This document shows, one piece after another, positions 1 to 8,476 of a stretch of DNA of 64,000 bases; the stretch's first letter is position 1, and each line of letters begins with the position of its first letter. Made by a program: the position numbers and the translations under genes. The notes under the pieces are model-generated. The model saw only the letters and a program-made list of their open reading frames with translations, searched no databases and was not told where the DNA came from. This stretch comes from JBBROS01 sp038229135 (lineage in GTDB: Bacteria; Pseudomonadota; Alphaproteobacteria; Acetobacterales; Acetobacteraceae), in the NCBI GenBank assembly GCA_038229135.1, contig JBBROS010000011.1, positions 1 to 64,000 on the forward strand, written 5' to 3'.

Positions 1-1
1 G

Positions 2-1495
<1,494 letters not shown>

Positions 1496-1496
1496 C

Positions 1497-2402
1497 TTGG
1501 AGGCCGATGCGCTTCTGGACAGGCGGCGCCTCAAGCGCCGCCTGACCTTCTGGCGGGTGCTGGCGGTCGTGGCCTTCGTGGCGGCCGCGCTGGCGCTTGT
1601 GCGGCCGGGCGGGCGGGGCGGCATCGGGCCGCAGCTCGTCCGGATCAACGTCACCGGTGTCATCACCGAAAACCGGAAGCTGATCGAGGCGGTGGACGCG
1701 CTCGCGCGGGACCGGTCGGTGCCGGCCGTGATCGTGAGCATCGACAGCCCGGTCGGCTCGGTTGCAGGCGGCGAGAGCCTGCGGGCGGCGCTGATCCGGG
1801 TGGCGGCCGTGAAGCCGGTGGTGGCCGTGATGCGCGGCACGGCGGCGAGTGCGGGCTACATGGTGGCGTTGCCGGCGGCCCGGGTGTTCGCACGGGACGC
1901 GACGCTCACGGGCTCGATCGGGGTGATATTGCAGACCGGCGAGGTGTCTGGCCTGCTCGACAGGCTCGGCGTGCGGGCGGACGCGATCGTGTCCGGGCCG
2001 CTGAAGGACCAGCCGAGTTTCACGAGGCCGCTGACGGAGCCGGGCCGGGCCTACCTCCAGGAGCTGGTGGGCGACATGTATGACCAGTTCGTCGGCATGG
2101 TGGCGGAGGCCCGCAAGATGGAGCCGGCCCGCGTGCGGGAGCTGGCGGACGGCCGGGCCTACACGGGGCGCCAGGCGCTGAAGCTCGGCCTGTTGGACCA
2201 GATCGGCGGCGAGATCGAGGCGCGGGCGTGGTTGGCGGCCGAGAAGAAGGTGCCGGAGAGCGTGGGGGTGCGCGACCTGAAGGTCGGGACCGTGTGGGAG
2301 CGGGCGGCGGGGGATGCCGCGACCGGGGTGATGGGCGTGCTCGGGTGGCCGCAACCGGGGGCGAGCGCCTGGGCGGTGTGGCAGGGCGGGTCGGCGCAGT
2401 AG
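1497..2402 (+). CDS. sppA: Signal peptide peptidase SppA, S49 family (short form)
   Basis: Membrane-anchored serine protease expected to degrade cleaved signal peptides. About 301 aa from a TTG start two bases after the rpsA stop; an upstream in-frame GTG at 1458 would overlap rpsA by 38 bases. A basic N-terminus (DRRRLKRR) precedes one membrane segment near residues 18-35. The S49 core follows, with the nucleophile serine in GTAASAGYM and the general-base lysine in SGPLKDQP, the Ser/Lys dyad of this family. The size matches the single-domain SppA type rather than the double-length E. coli form. Probably co-transcribed with rpsA. Confidence 0.9.
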   Translation: MEADALLDRRRLKRRLTFWRVLAVVAFVAAALALVRPGGRGGIGPQLVRINVTGVITENRKLIEAVDALARDRSVPAVIVSIDSPVGSVAGGESLRAALIRVAAVKPVVAVMRGTAASAGYMVALPAARVFARDATLTGSIGVILQTGEVSGLLDRLGVRADAIVSGPLKDQPSFTRPLTEPGRAYLQELVGDMYDQFVGMVAEARKMEPARVRELADGRAYTGRQALKLGLLDQIGGEIEARAWLAAEKKVPESVGVRDLKVGTVWERAAGDAATGVMGVLGWPQPGASAWAVWQGGSAQ

Positions 2403-2570
2403 GTCGCTCGGGCGGTTCAGGCCCGTGCGTGTGGTCGATCTTACCCCCTAGCCCGGTCCTGGGTTGGGAGTGGGAGCACGGTTCGACCTTCGCGTTGACG
2501 AACGCATCGCTACAAGGGCATGGTCCGGTGCCGGACCGGGCAATTCGTTTTGGGGCAGCAAAGACCTATC

Positions 2571-2897
2571 ATGACCAAGTCGGAGCTGATCGCGGACCTC
2601 GCCGGCGCGAACCCGCACCTAACGAGCCGGGACGTGGAGCTGATCGTGGCAACGATCTTCGACGAGATCACGGCCGCACTCGCCCGTGGGTCTCGCGTGG
2701 AGCTGCGAGGGTTCGGCGCGTTCACCGTGAAGCGGCGGGATGCCCGGACCGGGCGCAACCCACGGACGGGCGAGAGCGTGCCGGTGCTGGAGAAGGCGGT
2801 GCCATTCTTCAAGGCCGGCAAGGAGTTGCGGGAGCGGGTGAACCGCGGGCCGATGAAGGCCACGCGCGCGCCGCGGGCCGAGCGGGCCAGCGCCTGA
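2571..2897 (+). CDS. ihfB: Integration host factor beta subunit
   Basis: DNA-bending protein of the HU/IHF family, 108 aa, expected to pair with IHF alpha encoded elsewhere. The ATG at 2571 gives the canonical start MTKSELIADLAGANPHL; an in-frame ATG at 2520 would add 17 non-conserved residues. The family signature is clear: GFGAFTVKRRDARTGRNPRTGE forms the DNA-binding beta-arm with its conserved proline. Its position downstream of rpsA and upstream of a LapA-domain gene distinguishes it from the HU gene at 50.7 kb. The 168-base gap before it leaves room for its own promoter, but no clear -35/-10 pair was found. Confidence 0.93.
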   Translation: MTKSELIADLAGANPHLTSRDVELIVATIFDEITAALARGSRVELRGFGAFTVKRRDARTGRNPRTGESVPVLEKAVPFFKAGKELRERVNRGPMKATRAPRAERASA

Positions 2898-2924
2898 GCG
2901 CGCCCGCCTGAGACGAGGAACGAG

Positions 2925-3281
2925 ATGCGAATATTGATTGTCATCCCGCTGCTGATCATCCTGGTCGCATTCGCGCTGTCGAACCAGCAGGTGGTCCGGG
3001 TGGGGCTTTGGCCCACGGACCTGTTGATCGACCTGCCGCTCTCGCTGGCGGTGTTGGCAGCGGCGGGGCTGACGTTCGTGGTGGGCGCATTCATCACCTG
3101 GGGCGGGGCGCTGCAACTGCGGGCGCGGGCGCGCCGGGCGGAGGCGAACGTGCGGCGTCTCGAGGCTCAGGTTCAGGCCCTGCGCGCGGCCCCAGGGACG
3201 ACCGGGTCGACGGGGCCGGCGCCGCCGGGGCAGGCGGTTGCGATGGGGCCGCGGCAGGGTGTGCTGTCGCCCCCCGGCTGA
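2925..3281 (+). CDS. LapA-domain (DUF1049) inner-membrane protein
   Basis: Small membrane protein of 118 aa. It has two hydrophobic segments, about residues 2-18 (ILIVIPLLIILVAFALSN) and 40-62 (LAVLAAAGLTFVVGAFITW), then a basic Arg/Ala-rich coil. This is the LapA/YciS arrangement, a family linked to envelope and lipopolysaccharide assembly. The SNQQVVRVGLWP stretch between the helices is typical. A Shine-Dalgarno-like GAGGAACGAG precedes the ATG. It lies 27 bases after ihfB, the common alphaproteobacterial neighbour. Function is inferred from family only. Confidence 0.82.
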   Translation: MRILIVIPLLIILVAFALSNQQVVRVGLWPTDLLIDLPLSLAVLAAAGLTFVVGAFITWGGALQLRARARRAEANVRRLEAQVQALRAAPGTTGSTGPAPPGQAVAMGPRQGVLSPPG

Positions 3282-3294
3282 GGCGCCCACGCTG

Positions 3295-3921
3295 ATGCCG
3301 GTCGAGGTCAAGGTCTGCGGCGTGACGACGCAGGATGCCATGGACGCGGTGAATGCGGCCGGGGCGGACTACTTGGGCTACATGTTCTATGCCAAATCGC
3401 CGCGAGCCATCACGCCGGCGCAGGCGGGTGTGCTCGTGCGGGGTGCTGCGCGGCCGGTGGGGCTGTTCGTTGATCCGGGCGACGCCGAGGTGGCGGCGGC
3501 GCTCGCGGCGGTCCCGCTCGCGGCGCTGCAGATCTATGCACCACTCGCCCGCGCACAGGCGCTGCGCGCGCGCTTCGGCGTGCCGGTCTGGTGGGCGGTG
3601 GGCGTGGGCGGGCGTGACGACCTGCCGGATGCGGCGCCTGGCGTGGACCGGCTGCTGCTGGACCGCAAGCCGGATCCCTCGGACACGCGCCCCGGCGGGA
3701 ATGCGGCGGCGTTCGACTGGGGCGTGCTGCAGGGGTGGGAGGCGCCATTGCCCTGGGTGCTGGCGGGCGGGCTGACACCTGGGAACGTCGCTGCAGCCAT
3801 CGAGGCGACGGGCGCGCGGGCGGTGGATGCGTCCTCCGGCATGGAGCGTGTGCGCGGGGTGAAGGATGCCGGGCTGGTGGCAGCGTTCGTTTCGGCGGCC
3901 AAGGGCGTCACCATCCGGTGA
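3295..3921 (+). CDS. trpF: Phosphoribosylanthranilate isomerase
   Basis: Catalyses the isomerisation step of tryptophan synthesis, converting PRA to CdRP. 208 aa from the ATG at 3295; an in-frame ATG at 3238 only adds residues read from the lapA end. The catalytic cysteine sits in VKVCGVT and the catalytic aspartate in AVDASSGME, with the phosphate loop LAGGLTPGNV. The strand that usually reads QLHG reads LQIYAP here, an unusual substitution. trpB and trpA, often next to trpF in alphaproteobacteria, do not follow; a small secreted protein does. Overall assignment is secure. Confidence 0.93.
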   Translation: MPVEVKVCGVTTQDAMDAVNAAGADYLGYMFYAKSPRAITPAQAGVLVRGAARPVGLFVDPGDAEVAAALAAVPLAALQIYAPLARAQALRARFGVPVWWAVGVGGRDDLPDAAPGVDRLLLDRKPDPSDTRPGGNAAAFDWGVLQGWEAPLPWVLAGGLTPGNVAAAIEATGARAVDASSGMERVRGVKDAGLVAAFVSAAKGVTIR

Positions 3922-3988
3922 ACGAGGCATCGCGCGGGGTGGCCCTGCGTTGCTTGAAGGACACCACCTTCGCAACGGAGTTCTCGCC

Positions 3989-4342
3989 ATGCAGAAGCTT
4001 ACGACCGCGGCCCTCGTCGCGACCGCCCTGGCCCTCGGGATCGCCCCGGCGTTGGCCGCCAATGCCCGGCAGCCGCACAGCAACGTCGACAAGCGCAACG
4101 ACCGCGGCAACGACACGGGCGACAGCCAGGTGGAGCGGCTGAACCAGCAGCAGCTGGACAGCGTGCGGGGCATCAACGGCACGACGACGGCTCCGATGCC
4201 GGGCCTGGGTGCGCCCATGATGCAGCCGATGGCGCCGATGCCGGGTGCCCCGATGTCGTCGATGCCCATGTCGCCGATGCCCATGTCGCCGATGCCCATG
4301 TCGCCGATGCCCATGTCGCCGAGGCCGGGCGTGGCGCGATGA
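3989..4342 (+). CDS. Small secreted Met/Pro-repeat protein (paralog A), unknown function
   Basis: Unrecognised protein of 117 aa. A signal peptide (MQKLTTAALVATALALGIAPALA) is followed by a polar segment, NVDKRNDRGNDTGDSQVERL, that is nearly repeated in the next gene. The C-terminal half is Met/Pro/Ser-rich and ends in a low-complexity MSPMP repeat. The ATG at 3989 was chosen because the signal peptide begins there. Its stop overlaps the next start (ATGA), so the two are likely one operon. Methionine-rich secreted tails sometimes bind copper, but nothing here proves that. Confidence 0.72.
   Translation: MQKLTTAALVATALALGIAPALAANARQPHSNVDKRNDRGNDTGDSQVERLNQQQLDSVRGINGTTTAPMPGLGAPMMQPMAPMPGAPMSSMPMSPMPMSPMPMSPMPMSPRPGVAR
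4261..4320 (+). repeat. Exact 15-bp tandem repeat, four copies, in-frame
   Basis: The unit GATGCCCATGTCGCC occurs four times without a mismatch and extends in degenerate form on both sides. It encodes the MSPMP repeat of the secreted protein. The unit is a multiple of three, so copy-number change would lengthen or shorten the tail without a frameshift. Confidence 0.95.
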
Positions 4343-4575
4343 TCCGGCTCACCGCGTCGGCCTGCCTGTTGGCTGCGGCTGCGCTGTGGACGGCACCGAG
4401 CGTGCTGGCCGCCAACGCGGAGCAGCCTTTCCAGAACGTGGACAAAAGCAACGACAAGGGCAACGACACCGGGGATCGCCGGGTGGAGGACCTGAACAAG
4501 GGTCAGCTCGACCAGAGGCCGGCCCTGGGTGCGGCGCCGGCCGCGGTGCCGCCCAGCGATGGGACGGTGAAGTAG
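4339..4575 (+). CDS. Small secreted protein (paralog B), unknown function
   Basis: 78 aa with a signal peptide (MIRLTASACLLAAAALWTAPSVLA). The mature start, ANAEQPFQNVDKSNDKGNDTGD, closely matches the preceding protein (ANARQPHSNVDKRNDRGNDTGD), and both continue with VE-LN-QLD. It lacks the methionine-rich tail. The start overlaps the previous stop by four bases, indicating translational coupling. The pair looks like a recent tandem duplication with a divergent tail. I do not recognise the family. Confidence 0.72.
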   Translation: MIRLTASACLLAAAALWTAPSVLAANAEQPFQNVDKSNDKGNDTGDRRVEDLNKGQLDQRPALGAAPAAVPPSDGTVK

Positions 4576-4615
4576 AGCCGCTTTTCGCGACGTCGAATCA
4601 AGCGCGCGGTCAGCC

Positions 4616-4640
4616 CTCTCCCCTCCCGCACGGGAGGGGG
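4616..4640. repeat. GC-rich palindrome (REP-like), terminator candidate
   Basis: CCCCTCCCG and CGGGAGGGG arms flank a two-base loop. It belongs to the GC-rich palindromes repeated at several gene ends in this window. It follows the small secreted protein pair and could end that transcript, but has no T-tract. Confidence 0.6.
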
Positions 4641-4654
4641 CGGCGTCCACGCGG

Positions 4655-4683
4655 TTGAAACATAGCTCGTGAGCGGACATATC
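4655..4683 (+). promoter_or_regulatory. Candidate heat-shock (RpoH) promoter of htpG
   Basis: TTGAAA at 4655-4660, a 17-base spacer and CATATC at 4678-4683 resemble the alphaproteobacterial sigma-32 pattern (CTTGAA, then CCTATNT-like). The -10 ends 27 bases before the htpG ATG. Assignment rests on motif and target gene only. Confidence 0.45.
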
Positions 4684-4710
4684 GCGGCTTGTCGCTGCAC
4701 AGGAGCCGAT

Positions 4711-6576
4711 ATGAGCGAGACGGTCGACACCGAAGCGGGCCAGCCCGAGACGCATGCATTCAGCGCCGAGGTTGGACGGCTGCTCGACTTGGTCGTGCAC
4801 TCGCTCTACTCGGACCGCGAGATCTTCCTGCGCGAACTGGTTGCGAATGCCGCCGACGCGACCGACCGGCGACGCTTCGAGGCGCTGACGGATGCGGCGC
4901 TGACGGCCCCGGAGGGGAGTGGGATCCGGATCGTGCCGGACGTCGCGGCACGCATGCTGACGATCGAGGACGATGGCGTCGGCATGTCCAAGGACGAGCT
5001 CGCGCAGAACCTGGGCACCATCGCACGGTCCGGCACAAGGGCGTTCGGCCAGGCCGCCCAGGCCTCCTCGCAGTCGAAGGATGGCGAGAAGCCCAGCCTG
5101 ATCGGGCAGTTCGGCGTGGGGTTCTACTCGGCCTTCATGGTTGCGGACCGCGTGGTCGTGACGAGCCGGCGCGCCGGGACAGACGAGGCCTGGGCGTGGG
5201 CGAGCGATGGGGCCGGGGCCTACACGCTGGCGCCGGCGGAGCGGGAGGCGGCGGGCACGACGATCGTGCTGCACATGAAGGAGGATGCGGACGAGTTCCT
5301 GGAGCCGATCCGGCTGCGGACCATCATCCGGAAATGGGCCGACCACATCACGGTGCCGATCCTGCTGACCGAGGAGGGCGAGGCGCGGGCCGCAAACGAA
5401 GGCACGGCGCTGTGGCGCCGCCCGAAGGCGGAGATCACCGAGGAGCAGTACAAGGAGTTCTACCACCACGTCGCGCACGCCTATGACGCGCCGTGGGCCA
5501 CGTTGCATTGGCGTGCGGAAGGGGCCATCGAGTTCACGGCGCTGTTGTTCATCCCCGGCATGCGGCCGTTCGAGCCGGTGGAGGGCAAGCGGGAAAGCCA
5601 GGTCAGGCTGCACGTGCGCCGCATGTTCATCACCGACGAGGCGGCGCTGCTGCCGCCCTGGGCGCGGTTCGTGCAGGGGGTGGTGGACACAGAGGACCTG
5701 CCGCTCAACGTCAGCCGCGAGATGCTGCAGGCGACGCCGGTGCTGGCGCGTATCCGCAAGGCGGTGACGAGCCGGGTGATGGGCGAGCTGAAGACCCGTG
5801 CGAAGGATGCGGAGGATTACGCGAAGCTGTGGGAGTCGTTCGGCCCGCTGCTGAAGGAGGGCGTCTACGAGGATGGCGAGCACCGGGCGGAGCTCGCCCC
5901 GCTGCTGCGCTTCCGCTCCACGGCCGTCGAGGGGCTGACGGGGCTGGCCGAGTATGTGGGCCGGATGAAGCCGGAGCAGGAGGCGATCTACTGGCTGGCC
6001 GGCGACGATGCGGACGCGCTGGCAGGGTCGCCGCAACTCGAGGGTTTCAAGGCGCGGGGGGTCGAGGTGCTGTTGCTGACGGACCCGGTGGATGCGTTCT
6101 GGCCCGAGCGGCTGGGCGAGTTCGAGGCAAGGAAGCTCCGCAGCGTGACACAGGGCGCGGCCGATCTGGACAAGCTGGGCGAGGCGGCGGTGGAGGGCGT
6201 GGCGGCGGATGTGACGAAGCTCGTCGAGGCCATGAAGGCGGCCCTCGGCGAGGCCGTGGGCGACGTGCGGGCGACGGACCGGCTGGTGGCGAGTGCTGTG
6301 GTGCTATCGGCGCCGTCGTTCGGGCCGGACCTGCAGATGCAGCGGATCCTGAAGCGGCATGGGCGGACGAGCTTCGCCATGCCGCCCACGCTCGAGCTGA
6401 ACCCGCGGCACGGCCTTGTGCGGCGCCTGGCGGCGCAGGCAGAGGCCGGGGAGGACGTCGCCGACGCGGCCCGGCTGCTGCTGGACGTGGCGCGCGTGCA
6501 GGATGGAGAGCTGCCCTCGGACCCGGCCGCCTTCGCCCGGCGCGTGACCGACGCGCTGATGGGAGGTGCTGCGTGA
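4711..6576 (+). CDS. htpG: Molecular chaperone HtpG (Hsp90)
   Basis: Cytosolic ATP-dependent chaperone, 621 aa, normal length. The N-terminal GHKL ATPase carries SLYSDREIFLRELVANAADA, the DDGVGMSKDEL loop and IGQFGVGFYSAF. The middle domain has the ILLFIPGMRPFE region and the conserved arginine in LPLNVSREMLQ; a C-terminal dimerisation domain follows. The ATG at 4711 is preceded by AGGAG; an in-frame GTG at 4669 is too far upstream. A heat-shock-type promoter lies just upstream. The stop overlaps the next start by one base (TGATG). Confidence 0.97.
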   Translation: MSETVDTEAGQPETHAFSAEVGRLLDLVVHSLYSDREIFLRELVANAADATDRRRFEALTDAALTAPEGSGIRIVPDVAARMLTIEDDGVGMSKDELAQNLGTIARSGTRAFGQAAQASSQSKDGEKPSLIGQFGVGFYSAFMVADRVVVTSRRAGTDEAWAWASDGAGAYTLAPAEREAAGTTIVLHMKEDADEFLEPIRLRTIIRKWADHITVPILLTEEGEARAANEGTALWRRPKAEITEEQYKEFYHHVAHAYDAPWATLHWRAEGAIEFTALLFIPGMRPFEPVEGKRESQVRLHVRRMFITDEAALLPPWARFVQGVVDTEDLPLNVSREMLQATPVLARIRKAVTSRVMGELKTRAKDAEDYAKLWESFGPLLKEGVYEDGEHRAELAPLLRFRSTAVEGLTGLAEYVGRMKPEQEAIYWLAGDDADALAGSPQLEGFKARGVEVLLLTDPVDAFWPERLGEFEARKLRSVTQGAADLDKLGEAAVEGVAADVTKLVEAMKAALGEAVGDVRATDRLVASAVVLSAPSFGPDLQMQRILKRHGRTSFAMPPTLELNPRHGLVRRLAAQAEAGEDVADAARLLLDVARVQDGELPSDPAAFARRVTDALMGGAA

Positions 6577-6776
6577 TGCGGCTTGCCGTGGGCGACATGA
6601 CGTGCGGCCATTGCGTGCGGGCCGTGACGGAGGCGGTGCACCGGGTCGGTCCCGGCGCGCAGGTGAGCGTGGACCTGGCGGCGGGGCAGGTGACGGTGGC
6701 GGGAAGCGCCGGGCCGGAGGTGGTCATGCAGGCCATCGCCGGCGAGGGCTACTCGGCCGCGGTGGCTGGCGCATGA
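6576..6776 (+). CDS. Heavy-metal-associated (CopZ-like) metallochaperone
   Basis: 66-aa single HMA domain with the metal-binding motif MTCGHC near residues 8-13. It ends GEGYSAAV, matching the last strand of the fold. Such proteins carry Cu(I) or similar soft metals to P-type ATPases or regulators in the cytosol. Starts and stops overlap on both sides (TGATG with htpG; ATGATT with the next gene), so it is translationally coupled to the secreted His-rich protein. No copper ATPase is in view. Confidence 0.88.
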   Translation: MRLAVGDMTCGHCVRAVTEAVHRVGPGAQVSVDLAAGQVTVAGSAGPEVVMQAIAGEGYSAAVAGA

Positions 6777-7612
6777 TTGCCCGGCGCCTCGCGCTCGCGC
6801 TGGGCGGCACCGCGCTGCTTCGGCCCGGCCTCGGCCTTGCGGCGGATGGGGAGAGGCTGCGGGGCATCCCCGCGCTGCCGGGTGGCCGGTCCCAGGTGGC
6901 CGCAACCCTGCATGTGGGGGCAGCCGAGGCGGACGGAGTGCGCATCCTCGAGGTGGCGATGCTGCCGGCCGGAGGAAGCAAGCCGATCACCCGCTACGAT
7001 GTCGAGCTGAGCAAGCAGCTGCACCTGATCGCGGTGAGCGAGGACCTGACGACGTTCCTGCACGAGCATGCGGAGCGGCCCGGTGCGGATGGCGTGTTCA
7101 CGGTGCGGATGGCATTCCCGCGCGGCGGACTGTGGCACGTCTATGCCGATGCGGTGCCGACCGGGCTCGGGCAGCAGGTGGCGCGTTTCGGCGTACGGCT
7201 GGACGACACGGCCTCCGCAGCGCGGCCCGGCACCACGACGGCGCCCAGCGGCAGCGACGGGCGCTACGGCGCGCGGCTCGACCGGGTGCCGCTGAGGGCC
7301 GGGCAGGAGGCGGCGATCGGCTTGCACTTGCTGCGGGATGGCAGGCCGGCGCCGGACCTCGCGCCTTATCTCGGCGTCGCGGCCCATGCGGTGTTCGTGA
7401 GCGTTGCGGAGCTGACCTACGTGCACGCGCACGCCATGGCGGGCGGAGGCGGGGCGCATGGCGGGCATGGCATGGCGGGGCGGATGGCAACGGTTTCGCC
7501 CGACCTCGTGGTGCACATGACGCCGCCAAAGGCTGGGCTCTATGCCCTCTGGGTGCAGTTCATGGGCGGCGGCCAGGTGCGGACGGTGCCGTTCGTCGTG
7601 GAAGTGGGCTGA
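6773..7612 (+). CDS. Secreted His-rich protein, probable metal-related
   Basis: 279 aa with a hydrophobic export signal (MIARRLALALGGTALLRPGLGLAA). It contains KQLHLIAVSEDLTTFLHEH followed by GGLWHVYADAVP, a pattern I associate with secreted proteins found near copper-handling genes (HLHP-type motifs). A later His-rich loop (HAHAMAGGGGAHGGHGMAG) and VHMTPPKAGLYALW suggest metal binding. The start overlaps the CopZ-like gene, which supports a shared role in metal handling. The family assignment is from memory; function is inference. Confidence 0.68.
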   Translation: MIARRLALALGGTALLRPGLGLAADGERLRGIPALPGGRSQVAATLHVGAAEADGVRILEVAMLPAGGSKPITRYDVELSKQLHLIAVSEDLTTFLHEHAERPGADGVFTVRMAFPRGGLWHVYADAVPTGLGQQVARFGVRLDDTASAARPGTTTAPSGSDGRYGARLDRVPLRAGQEAAIGLHLLRDGRPAPDLAPYLGVAAHAVFVSVAELTYVHAHAMAGGGGAHGGHGMAGRMATVSPDLVVHMTPPKAGLYALWVQFMGGGQVRTVPFVVEVG

Positions 7613-7660
7613 CGGCGGCGCTGCACACAGCGCAGCTTGGTCGGCGCGCGAGCCGATCCT

Positions 7661-8227
7661 TCATCGAAGCGGTTCGATCCGGACCGCTTCCCAGGTGGTG
7701 TTCGGGCCGTAGGACTGGCCCGAGATCTGCCGCTCGACGGTCTTCAGCGTCATGCCGGTCGCCAGGTCCTTCCACTGCGTAATGACGGAATGGTAGGTGT
7801 TGCCCTCGATCCCTTCCCGCTCGTGCGCCAGGCGCAGCGCAGGGCGGGCGGTTCCGTCCACCGTCACGGTCTCGATCCCCTCGTTGATGAAGCTGTCGGT
7901 CCATTGCATGCCGGGGATGGAGCGGGTGATGAAGCTCGTCCGCGTGCCGACCGGCCCGTGGATGGCGGCGCGCAGGGCGGGGTAGGCCTGCCCGGCGCCG
8001 GGCCAGTCGGAGCGCCAGCCACCAAGGTAGAGTTCGCCCTCGCCGTCCGCCGTGCGGCGCATGCGGCAGAGCTCGGGAAGGCCGGGCACGGTGCCGAGAT
8101 AGTCCACCACACCCCCGGCCGAGCGCACGACCCGGGCCGGGGTGGGTGGGCAGGCTGGAGGGGCCTGCGCAACCGCGAGGGCGGGCGTGAGGCCGACGAG
8201 GGTTGCTGTAAGCAATTTGACGAACAT
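7661..8227 (-). CDS. Secreted protein of unknown function
   Basis: 188 aa with a signal peptide (MFVKLLTATLVGLTPALAVAQA). Four cysteines are spread across the sequence. The mature part ends with a beta-strand-rich segment including TGMTLKTVERQISGQSYGP. No enzymatic motif is apparent and I do not recognise the family. It converges on the metal-related operon (48-base gap) and has its own promoter region upstream, shared with nothing obvious. Confidence 0.65.
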   Translation of the reverse strand: MFVKLLTATLVGLTPALAVAQAPPACPPTPARVVRSAGGVVDYLGTVPGLPELCRMRRTADGEGELYLGGWRSDWPGAGQAYPALRAAIHGPVGTRTSFITRSIPGMQWTDSFINEGIETVTVDGTARPALRLAHEREGIEGNTYHSVITQWKDLATGMTLKTVERQISGQSYGPNTTWEAVRIEPLR

Positions 8228-8280
8228 GGGGGTGCTCCATACCTGCGCGCGGGCCGAAGGCGGCCCGATGACGGCGAGAG

Positions 8281-8445
8281 TCAGCGGTTCGGCGCGGTTT
8301 CCGTCTTCGCGCGGTCGGAATCCGGGGTGCCTTTGGCCTCGCCGTGGTCCATCTCGTCCGGGATGCCGTGCGGGGTGGTGCCGGTGTCGGTGTCCGGGCT
8401 GGCGCCTTGGGATGGCGGGTCCTTGGGCTGCTGCGGCTGTGTCAT
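8281..8445 (-). CDS. Small hydrophilic protein, hypothetical (54 aa)
   Basis: Short frame starting ATG at 8445 and ending TGA at 8281. Translation is MTQPQQPKDPPSQGASPDTD followed by a Gly/Thr/Asp-rich stretch ending ETAPNR. It is strongly polar, with no signal peptide or membrane helix, and looks intrinsically disordered. It lies 31 bases downstream of the aminotransferase gene on the same strand, so it may be the last gene of that operon. No clear Shine-Dalgarno was seen. Support is composition, position and absence of a competing frame. Confidence 0.45.
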   Translation of the reverse strand: MTQPQQPKDPPSQGASPDTDTGTTPHGIPDEMDHGEAKGTPDSDRAKTETAPNR

Positions 8446-8476
8446 GGCGTTCGAACGAGGTGGGCGCGGCAGGGTT

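Noticed and set aside
3094..6036. 980-codon open frame on the minus strand
   Set aside because: It runs opposite to trpF, both small secreted protein genes and htpG, which have clear family motifs. Very GC-rich DNA leaves the antisense frame free of stops; the translation is Arg/His/Pro-rich without domains.
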